The notes beneath the pieces were generated by a model. The model saw nothing but the letters and a program-made list of their open reading frames with translations, did not search any database and had not been told where the DNA came from. The translations under genes and the position numbers were made by a program. Source: an uncultured Collinsella sp. (lineage in GTDB: Bacteria; Actinomycetota; Coriobacteriia; Coriobacteriales; Coriobacteriaceae). From it: 64,000 nt of DNA. The stretch is taken from contig URBQ01000007.1 in NCBI GenBank assembly GCA_900546115.1, positions 3,149-67,148 on the forward strand, in the 5' to 3' direction. Below, in pieces: positions 1 to 6,664 of this stretch. Position 1 is the first letter of the stretch; each line of letters opens with the position of its first letter.

Positions 1-283
1 CCGTGTCCTCAATCGACTCCTTTTTGCCCATCTGGGACGAGCCCGGATCCAAATAAGTTACGCCCATACCAAGGTCAAGTGCACCAACTTCGAAGGCGCA
101 GCGAGTACGCGTGGAAGTCTTCTCAAATAGCAAAACAATATTCTTGCCTTCAAGGTATTTATGCGGAACACCGGCACGCTTCATGCTTTTGAAGTTAGCA
201 GAAAGCTCAAGCAGATACTCAATCTCTTCCGTCGTGTAATCAAGCAGCTTCAGAAAACTGCGCCCAGCGATATTAACACCCAT
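1..283 (-). CDS. arcB: Ornithine carbamoyltransferase, catabolic (N-terminal part, cut by window edge)
   Basis: The first 94 residues are visible and the gene runs off the left edge. The product transfers carbamoyl between ornithine and phosphate; in the ADI pathway it runs from citrulline towards carbamoyl phosphate and ornithine. The carbamoyl-phosphate motif STRTR lies near residue 57, in the context [15 protein letters not shown]. An upstream in-frame ATG at 292 abuts GGAGA, so ATG 283, with GGAG 9 nt upstream, is the better start. The gene follows arcA by 32 nt on the same strand. The arc context supports a catabolic rather than biosynthetic (argF) role, but sequence alone does not separate the two. 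Confidence 0.93.
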   Translation of the reverse strand, partial: MGVNIAGRSFLKLLDYTTEEIEYLLELSANFKSMKRAGVPHKYLEGKNIVLLFEKTSTRTRCAFEVGALDLGMGVTYLDPGSSQMGKKESIEDT

Positions 284-315
284 ATTCGCCATCTCCTATC
301 ACAGTGGATTTGCAA

Positions 316-1560
316 CTAAATATCTTCGCGCCAGAAGGGCATGCTCATGCAGCGCGGGCCGCCACGACCGCGGGACAGTTCCTCGGAGGGAACGACCAAA
401 AGTTCCAAACCGTTCTTGTAGAGCTCATCATTTGTGACAACATTGCGCTCGTAAACACAGACTTTACCAGGAGCAACGGCAAGAGTGTTCGACCCGTCGT
501 TCCACTGCTCGCGAGATGCCTCAACCATATCGCCGGCACCGCACTCAATAAGCTGCACCTTCTCCACGCCAGTAGCCATTTCAAGAATATGTTCAAGCGT
601 GTCATCAATCTCTTGAACAGCGACCATTCCCTCAGAGTCACCACGAGTCAGACGATAAACACGAAGGGTCTCAAAAATACCGGGATAAACTGTGAACTTA
701 TCGAAATCCACCATGGTGCAAACGGTGTCAAGATGCATGTAAGCATAGCCGTTGGGGATTTTAATAGCGTAAACGGTATCGATCTCAGAACTCCCAGATC
801 CCCAGAACAAATTCTTTGCAAGCTCCTCAATCGCAGCCGCCTCAGTTCGCTGGCTAATTCCAATAGCCAAGGTATGAGCGTTAATGTTAAGCACATCACC
901 GCCCTCGATATGCCAGGGATTCTTATGGTCGTACCAAATCGGAGTCCCTGCATAATCGGGATGGTATTTGAAAATCGCTTCATAGAAGGGCACTTCACGA
1001 TCTCGCTGTTTCCAATACATATGGTGAAGCAGAACGCCTTTGCCCACGGAAGCAAGAGGATCGCGAGAGAAATATGAACTCGGAAGAGGCTTCAACACCA
1101 AATCATCGGGCTTCGCATCCTCATTATCCATCATACTAAGCGTAGTCGAAACGCGAGGCAGCCCAAGGTCACGATAACGATACCCCCCCATAGCCTCAAG
1201 TACAAACTGATACGAATCTGAAATAGCGTCGAGCTTTTCACGAACAGCCTGCTCAAGCATAGGATTGACAATCCCGCTCTCAGCCATAAATGTATCGGTA
1301 AACTCAGCGCGAGCCGAGGGGCATGCATCCAGCGCTTCAGCAACGAGTTTCTCCATATAGAGAACCTCAACACCTTCGCTCCTCAGAAGATCCGCAAAGG
1401 CATCATGCTCCTTTTGAGCCACATCAAGATAGAAACAGTCGTGAATCCAGACATCCTCGAACTCTTCTGCCTTTACGTTCACAAGGTCACGACCGGGGCG
1501 GTGAAGCACAACTTTCTTGAGCTTACCAATCTCGCTGTATACATTCAGTCCTTTAGACAT
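316..1560 (-). CDS. arcA: Arginine deiminase
   Basis: The 414-residue product hydrolyses arginine to citrulline and ammonia, the first step of the cytoplasmic ADI pathway. The guanidino-group-modifying motifs are intact: HRPG near residue 20, SRDP near 165, HIEGGD near 218, HLDT near 277, and the C-terminal RGGPRC with catalytic Cys404. Arg399, five residues before the Cys, is the equivalent of the substrate-carboxylate-binding Arg401 of the Pseudomonas enzyme. Length is typical of bacterial ADI. It lies between arcD (28 nt upstream) and arcB (32 nt downstream), forming an arcDAB operon. Compare the divergent paralog at 3285, which has lost this arginine. Confidence 0.97.
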   Translation of the reverse strand: MSKGLNVYSEIGKLKKVVLHRPGRDLVNVKAEEFEDVWIHDCFYLDVAQKEHDAFADLLRSEGVEVLYMEKLVAEALDACPSARAEFTDTFMAESGIVNPMLEQAVREKLDAISDSYQFVLEAMGGYRYRDLGLPRVSTTLSMMDNEDAKPDDLVLKPLPSSYFSRDPLASVGKGVLLHHMYWKQRDREVPFYEAIFKYHPDYAGTPIWYDHKNPWHIEGGDVLNINAHTLAIGISQRTEAAAIEELAKNLFWGSGSSEIDTVYAIKIPNGYAYMHLDTVCTMVDFDKFTVYPGIFETLRVYRLTRGDSEGMVAVQEIDDTLEHILEMATGVEKVQLIECGAGDMVEASREQWNDGSNTLAVAPGKVCVYERNVVTNDELYKNGLELLVVPSEELSRGRGGPRCMSMPFWREDI

Positions 1561-1588
1561 TCCTGTTACTCCATTTCAGCTATGAAAC

Positions 1589-3031
1589 CTACAGGGCAAT
1601 AAGTCCCGAGATTGCTACGAATACGATATTGATGAGCGACACGACCAAGAAGAATTTCCAAACGGTCTTCCACCACTGGCCAAGCTTGATCTTGCACACG
1701 CCCAAACCCGCTACAAGAATGGCGCTAGTAGGACAGATCAAAGACATCGTCGCGCTACCCATGGAGAGAGCCCACACGGCAGCCTCGGGATTAAGGCCCA
1801 TGAGTTCGGTCAAAGGTCCAAAAATGGGAGCGGTCAGTGCTGCAAGGCCAGATGAGCTGGGAACCAGAATCGCCAGGAGGTTCTCAACCGCATAAAGAAG
1901 CGTAGTAAAGAGAACCGCCGGGATGCCGCCCAGACCAGTGGCGAGCGCATTGAGGATGGTATCGATGATCATGCCGTCAGAGGCAATGACAAGGATGCCA
2001 CGCGCAAGTCCAACGACAATTGCCGAGAAAGCAAAGTCAGCGATACCCGCAACAAATTCCTGAGCGATAACGTCCTGACTAAAGCCCGCAATAACACCAG
2101 CCAACAGGCCCATGGCCAAAAAGACCGCAGAAATCTCGTTCATATACCAGCCCTGGGTCACAAGTCCCCAGATGATAAGGCACATTCCAGCGATAAATAC
2201 CGCAAGCACGCCTTTTTGACGACCCGTAAATTCCGCATCAAGGGCAGATTCATCGGCAGCGAACTCGACTTTCTTGGCGATATCATCCTCAAATGTGATC
2301 GATGACTCAGGGTTCTTCTTTACCCTTCGTGCATAGAGGACAACCCAAGTAATTGCAACGGCGGTCAAAACAACCCAGGCAATCATACGCAGCCACAGCT
2401 GGGGGTTGCCCTGAATACCAAGAATACCTTGCGCAATGAGAACATTAAACGGATTAATCGTTGAGGCGATGTAACCCGTGCGCGCTCCAACGAACACGAC
2501 CATGAACGCCGTCATCGAGTCGAAGCCCATAGCCATCATAATTGGCATGAAGATCGCAAAGAACGGGAGAGTTTCTTCCGCCATGCCAAAGCTCGTTCCG
2601 CCCAATGCAAAGAGAACCATCGCAATAGGAATAATTAGAATGTCTTTGTTCTTAAAGCGGCGAACGACACGACCCATTCCGCTCGTGATAGCGCCCGTTT
2701 TAGTAATAACCTGAAACGAACCGCCCACAATCAAGATGAATGCAACGACCTCAATTGCCTCTTGTATACCGCGCGTTGGAGCCTGAAGAACATCGAAGAC
2801 GCCTTGTCTGAGATCTACTTCATCCCCGGTTTCCTCGTCAATATATGTCTTTTCACTCTGCTCATACGTACCTGCGACAGTGACTTCACGACCGTTCACC
2901 TCCTGACGCTGATAGGACCCAGAGGGAACAATCCACGTGAGAACAGCGAAGGTGACCATAAGTGCAAAGATGATCGCATATACGTGCGGGACCTTGAACT
3001 GCTTGATGCCTTTCGAACTTTCCGCTGCCAT
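1589..3031 (-). CDS. arcD: YfcC/DcuC-family membrane carrier, probable arginine/ornithine antiporter
   Basis: This is a 480-residue polytopic membrane protein. The first hydrophobic helix is at about residues 17-36, followed by an extracytoplasmic loop to about residue 80 and then roughly a dozen further membrane segments. It belongs to the YfcC / C4-dicarboxylate anaerobic carrier family. Members next to arcA and arcB in other bacteria act as ArcD-type arginine/ornithine exchangers, and that use is inferred here from context. AAGGAGG lies 4 nt upstream of ATG 3031. It is the first gene of the arcDAB operon, with a promoter candidate at 3172-3200. The substrate is not proven by sequence. Confidence 0.88.
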   Translation of the reverse strand: MAAESSKGIKQFKVPHVYAIIFALMVTFAVLTWIVPSGSYQRQEVNGREVTVAGTYEQSEKTYIDEETGDEVDLRQGVFDVLQAPTRGIQEAIEVVAFILIVGGSFQVITKTGAITSGMGRVVRRFKNKDILIIPIAMVLFALGGTSFGMAEETLPFFAIFMPIMMAMGFDSMTAFMVVFVGARTGYIASTINPFNVLIAQGILGIQGNPQLWLRMIAWVVLTAVAITWVVLYARRVKKNPESSITFEDDIAKKVEFAADESALDAEFTGRQKGVLAVFIAGMCLIIWGLVTQGWYMNEISAVFLAMGLLAGVIAGFSQDVIAQEFVAGIADFAFSAIVVGLARGILVIASDGMIIDTILNALATGLGGIPAVLFTTLLYAVENLLAILVPSSSGLAALTAPIFGPLTELMGLNPEAAVWALSMGSATMSLICPTSAILVAGLGVCKIKLGQWWKTVWKFFLVVSLINIVFVAISGLIAL

Positions 3032-3162
3032 ATCTCCTCCTTCATTCCTTTTCCCATCTATCCAGCTGGCACCATAAATGTATGAGGTTGCTCAGCGGTG
3101 GTCGGCCAACCATCGCCATCGTGTCGCTTTTCACCTATGAACGGCAGCTAAAGTGACGTTAT

Positions 3163-3200
3163 TAATCAATCTGATTATTAAAATTGATGTTATTTGTCAA
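3163..3200 (-). promoter_or_regulatory. Candidate arcD promoter with overlapping palindrome
   Basis: On the minus strand a perfect -35 hexamer TTGACA (3195-3200) is followed, after 17 nt, by TAATCA (3172-3177), a weaker -10. The -10 is one arm of a perfect palindrome, TAATCA-ATC-TGATTA (3163-3177). A repressor bound there would block arcDAB. The binding protein is unknown; ArgR or the neighbouring Cro/CI-type regulator are the obvious candidates. Confidence 0.5.
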
Positions 3201-3253
3201 TTACATACGTCTTTTAACTTTTCCGCAACACAACAAGGAACCTGCCTTAGCCT

Positions 3254-3259
3254 TATATA
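3254..3259 (+). promoter_or_regulatory. Candidate -10 box of the ADI-paralog operon
   Basis: TATATA lies 26 nt before the ATG of the ADI paralog in an AT-rich leader, with AGGAGA as ribosome binding site. No good -35 hexamer is visible at 17 nt, so an activator may be needed. The call is weak. Confidence 0.35.
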
Positions 3260-3284
3260 AAAACCAGCAGGACAGGAGACAGAC

Positions 3285-4535
3285 ATGCAAGGCATACACG
3301 TAACAAATGAAATCGGTCATTTAAAAGCTGTACTTGTCCATCGACCAGGAGCTGAAACACAAAACTACCCTGATGCCGACTTCAGCCAAGTTTTCTCCCT
3401 GCGAAAATGGAGCGGTCGTTTTGACCTCGACAAAGCAATGTATGAGCACGATTCCATGGTTCAATTGCTTGAGAAGCATGGCGTAGAAACCATTGAAATT
3501 AGGGACCTTCTCGAAGACTCACTTGAAACTGAGCCCCAATCACTTAAATATTTTATTGATGACTACCTCCGTTGCAGCGGGGCAACAGGTAGAGAGTTCC
3601 TCGAGACAATAACCCAGTTGTTTGAGAACGCTAAGAACACCCAGGAATTGGTGAATATAGTACTTAACGGCATTCGCTTTGGAGACACTGAGCTATGTTC
3701 AAACCAGTCGGAAACACTACGGGCGCTCGTGCACGAGCAATTTGATCCCGCCTCGCTCTTGGTCAATCCCCTCAACACGCTTTTTTTCACTCGTGATCCT
3801 GCTGTGGTAGTCGGAGACGGCATCATCCTAAATCATATGTACTGGCCTGAGCGTGATCGTGAGGTCGCCTTATACCGGCAGATATTCACCCACCACAAGA
3901 TCATGGGAGAAACTCCAGTATGTGATTTGAACAGGAGTAGTTACCATATCGAAGGCGGAGACATTATTGTTATCAGTGCTAAGACAATATTAGTTGGAAT
4001 CTCTGACCGAACTGAACCCGCCGCCGTCGAGTCACTTGCCAAAGAGCTCCTGACCTCAAATAAATTCCAGACCACCGAGCTAATTGCGATTCGAGTCCCC
4101 TCTGACGGGCTGCGTATCCACCTCGATACGTTCATAAGTAGAATTGATCACGACGCGTTCCTCATCGATCGTGAGATATGCAATGCCGTTGATGCATACA
4201 GCATTCAACTAAAACGATCCGGAAGGGGCCTTACGATCACTCCTATCGATCGCACGATTCCGGAAATACTCTCTGCAGCCTGTTGCGAACCAATAAAAGT
4301 AATTGACTGCGGAGGCGGGAATCAAACCGCCTACGAAAGAGAACGCCGGAACAACGCAACGTCTATCCTTGCGCTCTCGCCAGGAAAACTATGCGTATAT
4401 GAAGAAAACGTTTGGACCAACGAAGCGCTTGAGAAAGCAGGAATGGAATTATTCCCGCTATCCATTGACGAGCTCACCAAAGGCTATGGTGGCACAAACT
4501 GTCTATGCCTCCCTCTGTGGCGAGAGGATCTATAG
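3285..4535 (+). CDS. Divergent arginine deiminase paralog (altered substrate-binding Arg)
   Basis: The 416-residue product is clearly related to ArcA: HRPG near residue 21, FTRDP near 169, HIEGGD near 223, HLDT near 283, and Cys406 in GGTNC. The catalytic Cys, His and Asp are therefore present. The residue five before the Cys, Arg in active ADI, is Tyr401 here (TAT at 4485-4487), giving GYGGTNC instead of GRGGxxC. That Arg contacts the substrate carboxylate in known structures, so a different or weaker substrate is likely. The N-terminal third, residues 30-60, is also unlike ArcA. It is divergent from arcDAB and only 2 nt upstream of a regulator gene. A guanidino hydrolase for another substrate, or an arginine-sensing pseudoenzyme, are both possible. 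Confidence 0.85.
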   Translation: MQGIHVTNEIGHLKAVLVHRPGAETQNYPDADFSQVFSLRKWSGRFDLDKAMYEHDSMVQLLEKHGVETIEIRDLLEDSLETEPQSLKYFIDDYLRCSGATGREFLETITQLFENAKNTQELVNIVLNGIRFGDTELCSNQSETLRALVHEQFDPASLLVNPLNTLFFTRDPAVVVGDGIILNHMYWPERDREVALYRQIFTHHKIMGETPVCDLNRSSYHIEGGDIIVISAKTILVGISDRTEPAAVESLAKELLTSNKFQTTELIAIRVPSDGLRIHLDTFISRIDHDAFLIDREICNAVDAYSIQLKRSGRGLTITPIDRTIPEILSAACCEPIKVIDCGGGNQTAYERERRNNATSILALSPGKLCVYEENVWTNEALEKAGMELFPLSIDELTKGYGGTNCLCLPLWREDL

Positions 4536-4537
4536 CC

Positions 4538-5194
4538 ATGGGCTTCGGGGCAAATATTCGTAAACTCCGCACCATGGAGCATCTTGGTCAGGCGCAACTT
4601 GCAGAGATGTTGGGGGTATCTAAAGAGACCGTTTGTCGTTGGGAAAAAAGTCGGTATGCCCCCCGTGAGCGCTATATTGAAAAGTTACAAGCGCTCTTCG
4701 GTTGCACCCGCGATGAACTTGTTGGCGAGGAAAACGGTTTGGCCGTAAAGCTCGCAAATAAAAGAATCGTCACCGACGAAGACCCTGCTATCCACGAAAT
4801 GGAGGGCGCATTTCCCGTCATCGATATCGAATCGCAAAAGCGCCGCATCACGCACGGCCAACAAAATGCTTGCGCGCCTGTAGACGTAGCCAAACGTCAC
4901 CCACATAGCGTTTTCGTTAAAATCAAAGGTGACGAAATGTCCCGCATTTACCCTCCCGGCAGCTTACTACTTGTCGATACCACCGCAAAGCCCTGGAACG
5001 GCTGTGCTGTATTGGCGCTCGCAGACGGTAAAACACCGGTAATTAGGCGATTTGCAGAAGGAAACGACATGATTGTGCTGTCGTCCCATTCATATGCAAC
5101 AGCAAGTCCGGATCTGATGTTTAACAAACGGAGGATTAGAATCATAGGAGTCGTCGTTTGGTATCAAGCGAACCACGATCACACGCTTAATTAA
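4538..5194 (+). CDS. Cro/CI-type regulator with non-cleavable S24 (LexA-like) domain
   Basis: The 218-residue product has an HTH_3 DNA-binding domain at about residues 3-60 (QAQLAEMLGVSKETVCRWE) and a LexA/CI C-terminal S24 fold from about 122. In active S24 proteases the motif GDSM carries the nucleophile. Here it is GDEM, with Glu133 (GAA at 4934) in the Ser position, and the Lys region reads VIRRF, with Arg in place of the general-base Lys. Self-cleavage is therefore not expected, and induction by RecA or SOS is unlikely. ATG 4538 is chosen over the in-frame ATG 4505 because GAGAGGA lies 9 nt before it and the earlier start would sit inside the ADI paralog. The 2-nt spacing suggests co-transcription with that paralog, and it may regulate the arc genes. 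Confidence 0.85.
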   Translation: MGFGANIRKLRTMEHLGQAQLAEMLGVSKETVCRWEKSRYAPRERYIEKLQALFGCTRDELVGEENGLAVKLANKRIVTDEDPAIHEMEGAFPVIDIESQKRRITHGQQNACAPVDVAKRHPHSVFVKIKGDEMSRIYPPGSLLLVDTTAKPWNGCAVLALADGKTPVIRRFAEGNDMIVLSSHSYATASPDLMFNKRRIRIIGVVVWYQANHDHTLN

Positions 5195-5254
5195 ATCGAC
5201 TTTCCCAAAAACGACCGTACCGCGCAGACAGCTCAAAGTCCCAGCCTAAAAGAA

Positions 5255-5830
5255 CTACTTTTTGGCGGCTTTGCGCTCGTCGCGGATGCGGGCGCGGTCC
5301 ATGGCCGCCTCGACGGCCGAGAATCGGCAGCCGCAGTAGTTCTGCCGATACATGCCAAGCTCACGCGAACGACGCGTGGCCTCGGGGTAATACGGGCGAA
5401 AATCACGGATGACCGGGGTGAGCCCATGTGCCGCCGCCAAACGCTCAAGCACGTCATTACAGGTTTCGAACAGCTGATACGGCGAGACGGCGAGCGTCGT
5501 ACCCACAAACTCAAACCCGCGCTCCTGGGCCACACGGCACGCCTCGGCCAGACGCAGGGCATAGCACGCGCGACAGCGACGGGGCCGATCGGCGCCCAGC
5601 GGTGCCACGCCGGTCTCCCAGCGATCGCGGTCCTCCCCCGCCTCGATAAGCTCGATCTCGCCATCGGCACACCACCGGCGCAGCTCGTCCAAACGCCGCT
5701 GCCATTCATCGTGAGGTTGAATATTAGGGTTGGTCCAGCAAATCGTGGGCTCAAACCCCTCCTCGCGCAGCAGACGGACCGGCTCCAGCGAGCACGGCGC
5801 ACAGCAAGCATGCAGCAGCAACGGCTTCAT
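5255..5830 (-). CDS. queH: Epoxyqueuosine reductase QueH
   Basis: The 191-residue cytoplasmic Fe-S enzyme reduces epoxyqueuosine to queuosine in tRNA, the last step of queuosine synthesis, and is not homologous to QueG. The family cysteine motifs are all present: HACCAPC near residue 7, CRACY near 86, and YCGC near 165. ATG 5830 is preferred over ATG 5836 because the GGAGG is 8 nt from the former and abuts the latter. No other queuosine gene is in view. Downstream is an unremarkable 60-nt gap before the convergent regulator gene. Confidence 0.93.
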   Translation of the reverse strand: MKPLLLHACCAPCSLEPVRLLREEGFEPTICWTNPNIQPHDEWQRRLDELRRWCADGEIELIEAGEDRDRWETGVAPLGADRPRRCRACYALRLAEACRVAQERGFEFVGTTLAVSPYQLFETCNDVLERLAAAHGLTPVIRDFRPYYPEATRRSRELGMYRQNYCGCRFSAVEAAMDRARIRDERKAAKK

Positions 5831-5857
5831 GGACATCTCCTCCCAATCTTTGCCCAG

Positions 5858-5967
5858 GGTAGTCTTTTTGGGACGGGGCTATTTTGACCACTTTTGATGT
5901 AAAGCAGTTCCAAATACCCGCATCAACAGGAAAGTAGTCAAAATAGCCCCGTCCCAAAAAGACTACC
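5858..5967. repeat. Inverted pair of a dispersed intergenic repeat
   Basis: Two 37-nt copies face each other at 5858-5894 and 5931-5967, pairing along their length with one mismatch (5889/5936) around a 36-nt loop. Each copy begins GGTAGTCTTTTTGGGACGG and ends in GACTAC or a one-base variant plus TTT. The stop codon of the DUF3267 gene (TAG) lies inside the right copy. Related copies are at 8841, 52997 and 54714. Confidence 0.85.
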
Positions 5968-6532
5968 TTGCGAAAAAGCGCACGCCAAAGGATGTGTCCT
6001 CGCAGGCGACAATGCGGCGGTCGCGCAAAATGGTCCGCACGTAATACCAGTCGCCCACACAGCCCGACAAGTGCAGACCAGCCGCCAGGTAACACAGAAG
6101 CGGATAGCCCGAAAACGCAAAGCCCAAGGCAAACGCCGCCGTCAAAACAACCGTCGGCGCCAGGCAAACCGCCATGTACCGCCGGCGCGAATACACAACG
6201 CCCTCGGCGCAGGCGTAAATCATGCAGGTTTCGAGATTTGCTCCGAAGGTCACCCGAGCACCAGCAGGCGCAAACAGCTTAAAGAACACCGCGTGCACCA
6301 GCTCGTGCACGGCAAATGACGCCGCAGAAACCGCAGCCAAGCCGACTATCCAGCTCAAGACGGCCATCCAGCCGCCCGCGTCAGCCGCATCCATGTCTGC
6401 AGGCCCGCCCAGCAGCATAAACACCGGCACCAGGCACACGGCAAATACGCCAAGCACGGCCATCCCCCACACGAAGCAGGCGTGCAGAAAATCCTCGTCC
6501 TCAAACGCATGTATGTTGGAATTCTCATTCAT
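5963..6532 (-). CDS. DUF3267 family putative membrane zinc metalloprotease
   Basis: The 189-residue membrane protein has about four hydrophobic segments. The zincin-type motif HELVHA lies near residue 76, inside a hydrophobic stretch. DUF3267 proteins are predicted membrane-embedded peptidases; no substrate is known for this one. Residues 1-16 are acidic and soluble. Its last codons run into a dispersed repeat, so the extreme C-terminus (VRFFAR) may have been set by that repeat. It is co-directional with queH. Confidence 0.75.
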   Translation of the reverse strand: MNENSNIHAFEDEDFLHACFVWGMAVLGVFAVCLVPVFMLLGGPADMDAADAGGWMAVLSWIVGLAAVSAASFAVHELVHAVFFKLFAPAGARVTFGANLETCMIYACAEGVVYSRRRYMAVCLAPTVVLTAAFALGFAFSGYPLLCYLAAGLHLSGCVGDWYYVRTILRDRRIVACEDTSFGVRFFAR

Positions 6533-6664
6533 AGCATCTTAGGATAGCGCCCCTGCCACGCACCCGCCCGCATGTGCGATAATGTCGAACGATATGCACG
6601 AATTGACCACCGCGTCGCCAGGCCTTGCGCCCGGCCGCGCTCCCACCATATGCGAAGGAGTCCC

